35,849 bases of DNA from positions 1 to 35,849 of IMG/VR virus record IMGVR_UViG_3300035212_000044; one strand, 5' to 3'. The translations under genes were made by a program, and so were the position numbers. The stretch is from a virus. Under the pieces are notes generated by a model. It was not told where the DNA came from. It saw only the letters and a program-made list of their open reading frames with translations, and did no database searches. This document shows positions 7,701 to 16,115 of this stretch, piece after piece (positions within the stretch are counted from its first letter, which is position 1; each line of letters begins with the position of its first letter).

Positions 7701-8918
7701 TTATCCTTTTGAAAACGCTTGAACTTCAGCGTTAATGATTCGTTGAGGCCAATAACGCACGGTTTGGAGTTGCCCGTTTAAGTAGTTCGTGCCGTCTGAG
7801 CCTAAGCGTGCCTGAGTGACTGTTGGAATGGTTGCCGCAGTGTCTGTCGCCGCAGCACCGCCGTTTACAGCAGCGGCACAGTTGTCTGTGTTCCACGCCG
7901 CACCAAGGTTATAGGCCGTGTTCGCAGCAATAGTGCCAGCGTCAATTTGGGCCTGTGGTGCGCCGCCGTCAACAATAACCAACTCAGGGTTTGTCGTGCT
8001 ACCACGCAATGTAATAACTTCATTGGCAGTCGCATCATCAAACTGCAAAGCAGGTCGAGTACCCGACACAGTAGAAGGCAGCACGCGAGCAACAACACCG
8101 CCAGCACCCGCGCTGTACCAATCGCTGAAGTTCGTACTTGTCATCGTAGCCACATCGGCAGTGCGTGTAACTTGGGATGCAACTGTTGGGATAAAGCTAG
8201 TGGAAAAAGAACCAGCCTCTACTTGAGCGCCCCAGATGTAAAAACCATTTGAGCCGTTTCCTGTCGTTCCGGTCTGGTCGTAAACGTAAACTGCGTTTGT
8301 ACCTGTAAGATCACAAGTTGCAGTAACCGCAATCCGATACCAGCCTCCACCAGCATCACTGACTACAACTGTACCCACGTTACTTACCACAGCGCCTGTG
8401 GAAAGGTTTACAGCGGCAGACGCCCATCCTGCAATTCCAATTATGCGCAATCGAACAACATTTCGCTCCCCTGCTTTTGCATAGCAGCTATAGGTGTAAG
8501 TTGTGCCTGAAATTAAAACAAGAGATGAAACAATATTCCCAGCAGATGAACCATTATTTAGAATTAACTTGTCCGCAGTCTGTGTCCCACTTGGAGATGT
8601 AATTCCAACAAAATTGGCAGATACGCTAGCGTTGCTTGTCACCCAAACAATATTGTTAAATTCTTCAGAATAGCTGCGAAGGTTTGTTCTAGCTTCTTCG
8701 ATCAACAATCCCTTACAAACCACTGTCACTGGGTCAAAATCAAAACGCGGTGTGTCAGCAGCCATTGTCTCAACATACCCGCTACTGTTTACACGGGTTG
8801 CTGTTGCACCTGATCGCGTGAAAGTGATTCTGCTGTCAAGTGAGGCAGTTGTAAAATCAAGCGCAAGCCGTGGCAACACTCGTTCTGTGGCGGTAAGGGT
8901 AAAAGACGGAGTAATCAT
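7701..8918 (-). CDS. Putative fibre/adhesin with a lectin-like C-terminal domain
   Basis: 405 aa. The N-terminal region (PRLALDFTTASLDSRITFTRSG, then a GYVETMAADTPRFDFDPVT segment and GLLIEEARTNL) is a signature I know from many phage tail-fibre or head-spike proteins. A middle beta-sandwich resembles a carbohydrate-binding module (YTYSCYAKAGERNVVRLRI, GGGWYRIAVTATCDLTG, VYVYDQTGTTG, IWGAQVEAGSFSTSFIPT). The C-terminus looks like a concanavalin/LamG-type domain (RPALQFDDATANEVITLRG ... AQARLGSDG, LNGQLQTVRYWP). It follows the tailspike gene. By eye its bases are more AT-rich than those of the portal and coat genes, consistent with exchange of receptor-binding genes. Confidence 0.8.
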   Translation of the reverse strand: MITPSFTLTATERVLPRLALDFTTASLDSRITFTRSGATATRVNSSGYVETMAADTPRFDFDPVTVVCKGLLIEEARTNLRSYSEEFNNIVWVTSNASVSANFVGITSPSGTQTADKLILNNGSSAGNIVSSLVLISGTTYTYSCYAKAGERNVVRLRIIGIAGWASAAVNLSTGAVVSNVGTVVVSDAGGGWYRIAVTATCDLTGTNAVYVYDQTGTTGNGSNGFYIWGAQVEAGSFSTSFIPTVASQVTRTADVATMTSTNFSDWYSAGAGGVVARVLPSTVSGTRPALQFDDATANEVITLRGSTTNPELVIVDGGAPQAQIDAGTIAANTAYNLGAAWNTDNCAAAVNGGAAATDTAATIPTVTQARLGSDGTNYLNGQLQTVRYWPQRIINAEVQAFSKG

Positions 8919-8927
8919 TTTCGCACC

Positions 8928-10718
8928 TTAAATTCCAATAAAGGTCGCTACAGCAAAGCCATTAGCGCCACTTTTGTTGATGCGTAAGAAACCGCCGTTG
9001 TTGTCAAAGGTAAATGTCTGCGTGGCGTCTCCTGCAATCGTACCCATCAATGTTGCTGCCACGTCTGCGCCAGTCCCACCAGATCGTTTAATGGCAACTG
9101 TGTAAATCGCACAGAACGACTCACCAGCAAAAGACGAACCACGAATAATGCAAAGTGTGCCACCATTGTTTGCGCTGACTGGAATATTTGTGGTGACAGC
9201 CGTTGTACCACTACCGGGAAAAGTAAACGGTCCTCGGACTGAGTTGGTGCCGTTTGCGACTAAGTTTCCGGTAATCGTTGCGTCACCCGTGACAGAAGCA
9301 TCACCAGACGCAGCAAAACTCGTCGTTGTAATCCCAGTGCCAAAGTTTGCCGGGTCATCAGCGGACGATGGGATACCTGCGTTTGTCGAATAAACGCCAT
9401 AATAGGCAACGATTTTTGCTGAACCTGAATTTTTGACAGTTAAGGCACAGTTGCCGCCAGCAATCAGACAGTTCGTAAACGTCAGGTTTGCGTTTGATGT
9501 GTTGTCAAAATCAATAAGCGCGTCTGTGGGAAACGCACCCGGATCAAAAATGCAGTTGTCTACATTCAAAACAACAGCGTCTATTCCACTCAAAAGCGAT
9601 GTTTTGATGTAGCTTTTACAGTCGTTGTCCTCAAACCAGCAGTTACTGAATGTCGGGTAATAGACTCCGTCTGTGTATACAACAGACTCGTTGACGTTAA
9701 TTTTCTCAAACACACAGGTATCAAAGATAACCTTGATGCCGGACGAAAACTCAACGGCATAGTCTACGTTTTCTACCCTTGCAAATTCGCAAGCAGAGAA
9801 CTTGTTGATGTTTGTCGCACGCAACGGAGAAAACGAGCCGCGAGAGCGAACTGGTTGAAAGTTCAAACCCGCAGAGGCGTGAAAACCAAACATGGTGCGA
9901 GAAACTTCGCAGGCAATCATGTTTGCATCAATGCCAAAACGAAGCCTTGAATTGAAAACACAGTCGTTAATTGTCCAATGTGCCAGATAGACGTTGGCTG
10001 CCGATGCTGGTGGGATTGGCGTAAAAATGCCAGTACCCGTTCCGTCGGTAGTCGTAGAAAACTCGATGCCGTAAATCTGCGCGTCTTGTCCCAGAAAATC
10101 GCTGGTTACGCCAAATATCGCGTTGTCAGACGTTGCTTTAAGGATTGTTTTTCCCTTGACACCAATGACGCTAAAGTCCTGCTTTACAAAATCAATCATT
10201 GTACCGATGAGGTATTCCCCGGCGGGAATGAACACTGACCCTGCGGCATCAATAGCGGCTTGAAAAGCTGCGCTGTCATCCGTCACCCCGTCACCCACAG
10301 CCCCAAAGTCCATGACGCTGACTGTCTGAGCCAGTTTGTCTTGTACCGTGTAGCCGCTAGTTACGGCACCTGCAAACGGTGGGTCGTATTCAACAAGGCT
10401 TGCGTTTGTTGCAATGCCTGTACCATTAATGCCGGTAATGTTGTCCCAAGTTGCAATCGTAACCTCGGTCGAGGTCTTCAACACAAACTTGTAATTTTGA
10501 CCAGCGGTCACCCAAATTTCACCCGTTGCCACACGACCAGCAGAGTTTAGAACAATCGGATTAGTGTGCGCTGTTGCGCCACTGACACTCGTGTAAGTGG
10601 CTTGCGGTGTGGTGGTACCAGCCTCGTATGTGTACAGTTTTCCACCAGACAACGGGTTGCCGTTGTCGTCAAAAAATTGTTGACCGGCACCAGCCAGCGC
10701 AGAAAGGTTGACCGTCAT
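8928..10718 (-). CDS. Tailspike with a pectate-lyase-like beta-helix
   Basis: 596 aa. Residues about 1-95 (FFDDNGNPLSGGKLYTYEAG, then NPIVLNSAGRVATGEIWV and NYKFVL) resemble the head-binding domain of P22-type tailspikes. At about residue 135 the motif VMDFGAVGDGVTDDSAAFQAAI is the usual entry to a right-handed parallel beta-helix of the pectate-lyase type. Repeated short strands follow (FSNCWFEDND, LNVDNCIFDPG, LTFTNCLIAGG). The C-terminal part (SGDASVTGDATITGNLVA, then FPGSGTTAVTTNI) looks like a trimerising tip. A depolymerase acting on surface polysaccharide is likely, but no catalytic residues can be named. It lies between portal-side genes and the scaffold, not at the tail end of the cluster as in P22. 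Confidence 0.85.
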   Translation of the reverse strand: MTVNLSALAGAGQQFFDDNGNPLSGGKLYTYEAGTTTPQATYTSVSGATAHTNPIVLNSAGRVATGEIWVTAGQNYKFVLKTSTEVTIATWDNITGINGTGIATNASLVEYDPPFAGAVTSGYTVQDKLAQTVSVMDFGAVGDGVTDDSAAFQAAIDAAGSVFIPAGEYLIGTMIDFVKQDFSVIGVKGKTILKATSDNAIFGVTSDFLGQDAQIYGIEFSTTTDGTGTGIFTPIPPASAANVYLAHWTINDCVFNSRLRFGIDANMIACEVSRTMFGFHASAGLNFQPVRSRGSFSPLRATNINKFSACEFARVENVDYAVEFSSGIKVIFDTCVFEKINVNESVVYTDGVYYPTFSNCWFEDNDCKSYIKTSLLSGIDAVVLNVDNCIFDPGAFPTDALIDFDNTSNANLTFTNCLIAGGNCALTVKNSGSAKIVAYYGVYSTNAGIPSSADDPANFGTGITTTSFAASGDASVTGDATITGNLVANGTNSVRGPFTFPGSGTTAVTTNIPVSANNGGTLCIIRGSSFAGESFCAIYTVAIKRSGGTGADVAATLMGTIAGDATQTFTFDNNGGFLRINKSGANGFAVATFIGI

Positions 10719-10721
10719 GTC

Positions 10722-10880
10722 TTACTCCAGCAAAATAAAACCGCCGTCCTCTTGCACGAGGTTTGCGCCGGACTCGGTGAGAAGGTTGCTCTGTGCCTGT
10801 TCGCTGCCGCGACCGCCGAACAGCGAAATAATGCCACCCAGTCCAATGCCAACAGCGTTGCGAACAGCAAGGAAGCTCAT
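10722..10880 (-). CDS. Small phage protein with one glycine-rich hydrophobic segment
   Basis: 52 aa from the ATG at 10880. This start is chosen because it forms an ATGA overlap with the stop of the upstream 100-aa gene; a longer frame from 10946 would overlap that gene by 70 bp. Residues 8-22 (NAVGIGLGGIISLFG) could be a short membrane or amphipathic helix. The C-terminus is SEQAQSNLLTESGANLVQ, then EDGGFILLE. This tail pattern recurs in small phage structural-region proteins. Function unknown. Confidence 0.65.
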   Translation of the reverse strand: MSFLAVRNAVGIGLGGIISLFGGRGSEQAQSNLLTESGANLVQEDGGFILLE

Positions 10881-11179
10881 TTTGTGTTCATCGGTTTGCA
10901 GTACACCACGCCAGCAGATGAGATCTGGATGGCACTGACTCTCCACAGACCGCTGGTGCTGATTGCCACTTTAAACGGGATGGGTGTGAATGCGGGGATC
11001 GGTGTGCTGGCAGTGGTTGCCACAGCGCCTTCGCCCACCTCAACGTAGCAAGGCTGGTCGGACCAGACCATGACACCTTCAGGACCAGCGGGCCAGCCAG
11101 CAGTGTTGGCTGCGGTGCCTGTGAAAGAAGCAGTTTGAGCCGGGAAATTGGCTTTGGTGAGGGGGTTCAAGAGTTCCAT
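10877..11179 (-). CDS. Small virion-region protein of unknown function
   Basis: 100 aa, with beta-rich segments (ASFTGTAANTAGWPAGPEGV, VWSDQPCYVEVGEG, AISTSGLWRVSAIQISS). This type occurs next to portal genes in other short-tailed phages and may be a small head or head-fibre component. The evidence is position and composition only. It overlaps the next gene by 4 bp (ATGA) and is preceded by an AAGGAAC ribosome site. Confidence 0.7.
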   Translation of the reverse strand: MELLNPLTKANFPAQTASFTGTAANTAGWPAGPEGVMVWSDQPCYVEVGEGAVATTASTPIPAFTPIPFKVAISTSGLWRVSAIQISSAGVVYCKPMNTK

Positions 11180-11189
11180 AACGGTTCCT

Positions 11190-11552
11190 TTATGCCAAGA
11201 ATTTTAACTTGTACAGGGTGGACAGGTAAAGCCCAACGATTTCATCAATGATGTTCTGGATCGCGGTGTCGGTTTTGCTCACCACCTCGTACCGCATGTC
11301 CTCAATGTCTTTGAGGGACTGCTCCAGAAACTCAATGATGTTTGTGGTCTTCTTGGCGCTCATCAGGCTGATGGGACCAATTAGACCATGACGGCCTTGG
11401 TATGCCTCGGCAAACTTGTCGGCCAAGTCGATCACTTCGTCGTAGAACGTGTTCAGCGCCGAGTGCTTGGAGAAGCTGCGGGTGTTCAGGTGAACCGAGT
11501 GGGCCACGTCACGGGCCAAGAACAGTTCGCCTACGAAATCAGCGCATTTCAT
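11190..11552 (-). CDS. Helical phage protein of a ferritin/Dps-like appearance
   Basis: 120 aa, predicted almost all helical. The opening MKCADFVGELFLARDVAHSV, then HLNTRSFSKHSALNTFYDEV and LADKFAEAYQGRHG, is a strongly conserved phage family that I recall as DUF5856. The regular spacing of His, Glu and Asp in helices resembles ferritin-like four-helix bundles, but whether it binds metal cannot be told from sequence. It starts inside the 3' end of the portal gene (14-bp overlap), so translation is probably coupled to the portal. Packaged or structural function is unknown. Confidence 0.75.
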   Translation of the reverse strand: MKCADFVGELFLARDVAHSVHLNTRSFSKHSALNTFYDEVIDLADKFAEAYQGRHGLIGPISLMSAKKTTNIIEFLEQSLKDIEDMRYEVVSKTDTAIQNIIDEIVGLYLSTLYKLKFLA

Positions 11553-13737
11553 TCATGTCTCCTTGGGGTGGCATCATCTCGGGCATCATCTCAGGCTGCA
11601 TTTCGGGCATCTGACGCTGCTCATTCATCATGACCATATTGTCGTTGCTTTCCATCGCAGCCGCCACAACACCCATAGCGATGTCTTGAATCTGCTGCTC
11701 AGTCATACCAGCCTGCACGGCGCTGATACGCTTAGTCTCAGCATCAAATGCTTTGATCTGGTTGGCCTGTTCCTTGATTTCCAAGTCACGGACTTCCATG
11801 CTCTGGTTGACGTTTTGCAACATCTGGAACATGTTCTCCATCTCAGCCTGCATGGCCTGCATCTGCTGGTTGGCAGCGGCCAAGGCTGGATCATCTTCGT
11901 CGGCCAGCACTTTGGGGTCGATGGTTTTCTTGAACCGCTTGGCAAGGTCTTGGGCGCCGGGCCAGTCCATGTTCTTGACAAACAGGTCGCCAGCGACTTG
12001 CCACAACTGTGGGTTGCCTTGCAGCAACTGGGCCATGCTCTCCAAAGCCTCTTGACGCTTGGTGGCGTAGCCAGGACCGGTAATCACGCGCACATCGTAC
12101 TTGCCAACGCCGGGGTTGTAGATCTTCTCGATCAACGTACCCTCTTGGTCCACGATGCGCTTGACTGGTTCCTCTTGCATTGGGTTCATCCTGACGGTCG
12201 ATGGCTCACCATCTTCACCAATGATGCGGGCAATGCGCTCAGTGTCGTAAATCTTGGGGATCAGATCCACGAGTTGACGACCAATGTGACGGATCGCACG
12301 GGCCAGGTTGTCAACGTAGTGGTAGGTGCCGATGTCGCCTTCGCGCTGACGGGCCAAGATGGCTTTGCCGCTACGCTCGTTGCTGGTCATGCCCAGCGAT
12401 GCGTTGTACTGGCCGGTGGCCGACTTGATGTCCTCGGCAGCACCCGCCTTGGCTTGCAGCAGGCCGCTGGAGGCCATTGGAGGTTGTGCCCGCTGGGGTA
12501 GTGGCAACACAGCGCCTTGACCGTCTGTAACGTCTGGATTGACCTCCAGATAGGGCCAGTTGTTCGTGTTGGCAGTCTTCCACTGCTGCTCGTAGCCTTC
12601 AAACTGGCCGCCGTACCCGATGAACGGGGCTTTGGGGGCCAGCGCCAGCATCTCAGCTTCCTGCGACACCCAGTAGTTGTACATGCGCTGGGCATCCTTG
12701 GCGTTGCGCACCAAGCCCGACACGTACATCTGGCCGTCAACCTCAAACTCGTTACCGACCACGCGCACCACGGGGATGTAGGAGCCAGCCCAATCGCGTT
12801 CTTCAAGGATGTCGTAGCCGTTGATCTTGCACCACTTGACCTTTTTGCGGTCAGCTTCGCGGGTGCGGATCGGCTTGCCGAACATCTCACGCAGCATCTT
12901 GTCCTCGGGCGTACCGCTAAACGCAGTCTGGTTACCGGGGTACAGGTTGAGCGTGTGCTTTTCGTACTCGATGTAGAAGTACTCGGCGATGCGGATGGTG
13001 TTCTCACCGATCCACTGGGCGATGGACTGATCGCCCACGCCAAGGCTCATGAGGGTGCTGATAGGCGCTGCATCGGGGTACAAACGCTCATACTCATCTT
13101 TGGGGATGTCTTCCGTGATGAAGCACCAGCGGGCATCTGCGCCTGCGGGGTCTTGGATCAAGGGGTCCATGTAGACGCTGAAGCTGTTGCGGATGCGCCC
13201 AATCTTGATGTCTTGATCGAACGACTTGTCGTCGCAATACTCGGTCAAGACCCGGATGTAGCCTTCGCCGTAGGACACTTGGTTCTCGCAGGCGGTGTCG
13301 TAGGCCACGTCAGCATCGGAGATGTACTCAATGTGGCGAATCACGCCGTTGAACACGTCTGCCATGTCCACATCGGCCTTGTCGTCAGCCGGGATCACCT
13401 TGATGCCGGGACGGTTCATGCGCTGCTCGTTCGTCACTTGGTGAACGTGCTGCGGCAGCTTGTTGATGGTTAGGCAGGGGCGGGCGTTGATCGTTTGGCC
13501 CTGCAAAGAGCCACGGGTCTGGAGCACATCAGCGGGCCACTGCCACTGGTTGTCTGGAGAGCCAGCGTAGAACCGCAAATCGTCGAGTTCGTCTTCCCGA
13601 GTCTCGGAAAACGCAGTCATCGCTGTGTTCAAACGTGAACGGGCAACGGTCAGAATTTCCTCGGAACCGCCTTTTGACGAGTTTGGTCCGTTTTTTGCCA
13701 CATTTGCTGCGGCTACGATTCCGGTGGTGTCTTTCAT
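11539..13737 (-). CDS. Portal protein, P22 gp1 type
   Basis: 732 aa, almost the same length as P22 gp1 (725). Family signatures include DDLRFYAGSPDNQWQWPADV, then RPCLTINKLPQHVHQVTNEQ, followed by the YISDADVAYDTACENQVSYG region and SFSVYMDPLIQDPAGADARW. A long C-terminal coiled coil (about 620-700: AAANQQMQAMQAEMENMFQM, LEIKEQANQIKAFDAETKRI) corresponds to the portal barrel, and the end is Met-, Gln- and Pro-rich. The dodecameric portal is the DNA entry and exit channel and binds the terminase, then gp4. The start overlaps the GroES-like gene (ATGA at 13734-13737). Confidence 0.92.
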   Translation of the reverse strand: MKDTTGIVAAANVAKNGPNSSKGGSEEILTVARSRLNTAMTAFSETREDELDDLRFYAGSPDNQWQWPADVLQTRGSLQGQTINARPCLTINKLPQHVHQVTNEQRMNRPGIKVIPADDKADVDMADVFNGVIRHIEYISDADVAYDTACENQVSYGEGYIRVLTEYCDDKSFDQDIKIGRIRNSFSVYMDPLIQDPAGADARWCFITEDIPKDEYERLYPDAAPISTLMSLGVGDQSIAQWIGENTIRIAEYFYIEYEKHTLNLYPGNQTAFSGTPEDKMLREMFGKPIRTREADRKKVKWCKINGYDILEERDWAGSYIPVVRVVGNEFEVDGQMYVSGLVRNAKDAQRMYNYWVSQEAEMLALAPKAPFIGYGGQFEGYEQQWKTANTNNWPYLEVNPDVTDGQGAVLPLPQRAQPPMASSGLLQAKAGAAEDIKSATGQYNASLGMTSNERSGKAILARQREGDIGTYHYVDNLARAIRHIGRQLVDLIPKIYDTERIARIIGEDGEPSTVRMNPMQEEPVKRIVDQEGTLIEKIYNPGVGKYDVRVITGPGYATKRQEALESMAQLLQGNPQLWQVAGDLFVKNMDWPGAQDLAKRFKKTIDPKVLADEDDPALAAANQQMQAMQAEMENMFQMLQNVNQSMEVRDLEIKEQANQIKAFDAETKRISAVQAGMTEQQIQDIAMGVVAAAMESNDNMVMMNEQRQMPEMQPEMMPEMMPPQGDMNEMR

Positions 13738-13982
13738 GCGTCAAATACTCCGAGGGTGTGTGATTCCCTCATGACCAGAAGGTTGTCACCCTCGTATTTT
13801 AGGTCTTGGCCGATGGAATCACCAAATAGCACTTTGTCGCCGACTTTCACGTCCTTGGCTTCAGGCCCAACGGAGATTACCACACCCGTGCCAGTTTGTT
13901 TCTGTCTCAAAAGGATAAACAACTCGTGTTTTTCCATGTCTGGACGCACGATCAGGCAGTCTTGCAGGGCTTGGAGGCTCAT
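13734..13982 (-). CDS. Phage-encoded GroES-like co-chaperonin
   Basis: 82 aa, a little shorter than GroES (97). The Cpn10 pattern is clear: LQDCLIVRPD at the start, TGTGVVISVGPEAKDVKVGD in the middle, KVLFGDSIGQDLKYEGDNLL and VMRESHTLGVFD at the end. Residues 16-32 would be the mobile loop that docks on GroEL. The family caps the host GroEL folding chamber; phage versions such as T4 gp31 adapt it to the coat protein. No GroEL gene is in the window, so it must use the host's. It sits directly before the portal gene, ATGA-coupled on both sides. Confidence 0.85.
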   Translation of the reverse strand: MSLQALQDCLIVRPDMEKHELFILLRQKQTGTGVVISVGPEAKDVKVGDKVLFGDSIGQDLKYEGDNLLVMRESHTLGVFDA

Positions 13983-14131
13983 TTTTTGGTCTTCATTGTT
14001 GGTTTTTTGGCAGCTTCACGTTTGACGGCATACGCGATTGCCACACTTTGGGCTACGGGTTTACCCGCAGACACTTCGGCCTTGACGTTCTTGCGAAATG
14101 CCTCTTTTGAGGGTGACTTGACGAGTGGCAT
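13979..14131 (-). CDS. Small basic phage protein (50 aa)
   Basis: The frame from the ATG at 14131 to the TGA at 13979 encodes 50 residues, 13 of them Lys or Arg: MPLVKSPSKEAFRKNVKAEV, then SAGKPVAQSVAIAYAVKREA and a Lys-rich tail. The stop overlaps the GroES start (ATGA), and the start overlaps the upstream gene's stop (TGATG). The family is widespread in phage structural clusters, as I recall, with no known function. A nucleic-acid-binding or head-internal role is a guess from charge. Confidence 0.7.
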   Translation of the reverse strand: MPLVKSPSKEAFRKNVKAEVSAGKPVAQSVAIAYAVKREAAKKPTMKTKK

Positions 14132-14295
14132 CACTTGGCCTTTTTAGCAGGTTTTGCAGTCTTGGCCGACTCCTTAAAGTCCTTGGCCGTAGGTGCACCG
14201 GCAGCGCCGGGTTTGCGCATCTTCTCGCCAGAGCCAGCAGCGATACGCTCGCGCTTGGCGTTGATGTTTGCATAGAGTCCGGGTTTTGTAGCCAT
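14131..14295 (-). CDS. Small basic phage protein (54 aa)
   Basis: The ATG at 14295 opens a 54-residue frame (MATKPGLYANINAKRERIAA, then GSGEKMRKPGAAGAPTAKDF and a Lys/Ala tail). The Y-A-N-I-x-A-K-R-x-R-I-A-A-G-S-G-E-K-M-R-K-P-G pattern recurs in small proteins of many phages. It is tightly packed between two other Lys-rich small genes, with 2 bp to the one upstream and a one-base overlap with the one downstream. Function unknown; probably co-translated. Confidence 0.72.
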   Translation of the reverse strand: MATKPGLYANINAKRERIAAGSGEKMRKPGAAGAPTAKDFKESAKTAKPAKKAK

Positions 14296-14297
14296 GA

Positions 14298-14561
14298 TCA
14301 GCACTTCCATCTTTTAAGTGATGCCTTGGCCCGTTCTGCTGGACCTTTGGCGTTTTTGACAACCCCTTCCATGCGGGCACAGAACGAATCTTTACGGCCC
14401 TGGTCGGCCTTTGTCTTGGGGCTGGGCGCTGGCGCTTTGAGATTGCTGCCAGTAGCTGCGTTGTACTTTGCACGGCCCTTCTCTGTCAAGCCCGCGCCCT
14501 TGGATGCAGGCAGCTTCTCGCCACGACCGACAGAGAGGGAAACACTTTTCTTGGTAGCCAT
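14298..14561 (-). CDS. Small basic phage protein ending in a conserved KRWKC motif
   Basis: 87 aa from the ATG at 14561, which overlaps the terminase stop as TGATG; an upstream ATG at 14576 would add five residues. The C-terminal half carries KDSFCARMEGVVKNAKG and ends KASLKRWKC. I recall this pattern from a widespread phage family of unknown function (possibly DUF6321). It has only two Cys residues and no zinc motif. The rest is Lys- and Ala-rich. It is the first of three small basic genes between the large terminase and GroES. Confidence 0.72.
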   Translation of the reverse strand: MATKKSVSLSVGRGEKLPASKGAGLTEKGRAKYNAATGSNLKAPAPSPKTKADQGRKDSFCARMEGVVKNAKGPAERAKASLKRWKC

Positions 14562-16087
14562 CACGAACCCATCCATGAATTTGTGGCAGCACCGTTTTGA
14601 GCGTTGCGCCTAGTGAGTGGTTGCTCAGTGTACTCTCTGTGAGCCACAGGGAACGCGAAAGTCACGCAAATGGCGTCAGCAGCATCGGGTGACGCCAAGC
14701 CACGGGCTTTCATGTCCTTCTTGCTCTCCAGAAAAATCGTACCTCTTGAATCAGGCTTGATCATAGGCGAAACCAGATCAGTCTTCAAGAACCTGTCCTT
14801 TGGAATGCTGGCAGATCTCAGCCAATCTTTCATCTTGCCCCACATCTCAGCACGCTTATTGCCGTACATGATGGGGTTCGCACTCTTGTTGCCAAAGTTG
14901 ACACCCTTGATCTTGTACCGCTGCTCTTTCAGCCGGTCAACAATGCCAGCGCCAAGACCTCCCTCATCAATCACCACCAGGGCAGGCTTGAACTCCTCAA
15001 TGGCCTCAATGATGTGTCCCACCACCGTCATGGTGTCATCCCCTCGATGCCGGTCAATGCGCACAATGTCACGGCCCTGCCTGATGGCAATCACCGTGGC
15101 ATCTGCTCCAAACCTAGCTGGGTCAACTCCAATGATGATCGGCGCTGTCTGGTCCTTGTACTTAGACCTGCCCATCGCTTCATCCACAATGTTTGACGGA
15201 ATGAACTGGTCGTCACCAGCGTTCGGGAACTGCCCGTAAACCTCGACGTGAGCCTGGCTGCTGTCTGGTCCATACTCGTCAATGATGTTCTGGTACACAG
15301 CCTTGTCAGTGCCTTCCACCGTCCGGGCATCCACCACCTTGGTGTTCCAGAAATCCCTCTTGCTGTGAAAGGTTTCGTAGAAGTACCCCGTGTTTCGCCG
15401 TGGGTTGGAAAAAGCCAGCCACAAGCGATTAGGTGTGTTTTCGGTAAAGAATCCAGCAGTCACTGCCCAGATGCTGTCCTCAATACCGGATGCTTCGTCG
15501 AAGATCACCATCACACCATCAAAGTTGTGAACTCCAGCATAGGCATCTGGGTTTTCGGCTGACCACAGCCTGCCCTCAACAGCCCAATAGCGTGTGCCTT
15601 TTTTCAGGTCTTTTTCCACCAGCTCAGTGAGCCAGTTGGCAGGGGTGATCTTGGTCGCCGCAACTTCAAACCAGTGGCTGTTAATGCTCATCGCCAACCA
15701 CTTGGTGATCTCGGCCCATGTCACCGCACGAAGCTGCGACTCTGAGTTGGCCGAAATGATGGTGGTCGAGCCAATCCTGGTGGACAGCATCCAGATGGTG
15801 AGCCACGACACCAGTGCAGACTTGCCAATACCACGGCCAGAAGACACAGCATTGCGCAGTGTCTCAAAGTCTATGCGGCCACCCTGGCGCTTGATGTGCT
15901 CAGTGATCTCACGCAGCACCTCCCTCTGCCACTTCCTTGGCCCCTTGAAGTTCGCCAGTGGCGTGTTCTCTTGGCCCCAAGGAAAAGCAAACAGCACAAA
16001 GGCTTCGGGGTCATCGGCAATCGCCGGTGTCCACAGCGTTGCCATTAACTCCTGTTCGTCTTCGGGCTTGTAGATGGTGGTTTGCAT
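14561..16087 (-). CDS. Large terminase subunit (packaging ATPase and nuclease)
   Basis: 508 aa. ATPase domain: Walker A SSGRGIGKSAL at 82-92, Walker B VMVIFDEAS at 192-200, and a coupling motif LAFSNPRRNTG at about 224-234. RNase H-fold nuclease domain: the acidic residues are likely D322 (GVDPARFGADAT), D374 (VVIDEGGLGAG) and D468/D471 (ASPDAADAICV). It powers DNA translocation through the portal and cuts the concatemer. It is separated from the small terminase by the 470-aa gene and the origin-like region, which is unusual. The upstream side holds an operator-like promoter facing the other way. Confidence 0.93.
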   Translation of the reverse strand: MQTTIYKPEDEQELMATLWTPAIADDPEAFVLFAFPWGQENTPLANFKGPRKWQREVLREITEHIKRQGGRIDFETLRNAVSSGRGIGKSALVSWLTIWMLSTRIGSTTIISANSESQLRAVTWAEITKWLAMSINSHWFEVAATKITPANWLTELVEKDLKKGTRYWAVEGRLWSAENPDAYAGVHNFDGVMVIFDEASGIEDSIWAVTAGFFTENTPNRLWLAFSNPRRNTGYFYETFHSKRDFWNTKVVDARTVEGTDKAVYQNIIDEYGPDSSQAHVEVYGQFPNAGDDQFIPSNIVDEAMGRSKYKDQTAPIIIGVDPARFGADATVIAIRQGRDIVRIDRHRGDDTMTVVGHIIEAIEEFKPALVVIDEGGLGAGIVDRLKEQRYKIKGVNFGNKSANPIMYGNKRAEMWGKMKDWLRSASIPKDRFLKTDLVSPMIKPDSRGTIFLESKKDMKARGLASPDAADAICVTFAFPVAHREYTEQPLTRRNAQNGAATNSWMGS

Positions 16088-16109
16088 TTATCTAGCGTTT
16101 TGATAGAAT
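16082..16109 (+). promoter_or_regulatory. Plus-strand promoter overlapping operator copy 4
   Basis: TTGCAT at 16082-16087 and TAGAAT at 16104-16109 are separated by 16 bp. The palindrome-like element TCTAGC-GTTTT-GATAGA (16091-16107, one mismatch) covers the spacer and the -10, exactly as at the early promoter at 21689. Predicted transcription starts at or next to the ATG at 16116. Confidence 0.6.
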
Positions 16110-16115
16110 GGAGCC

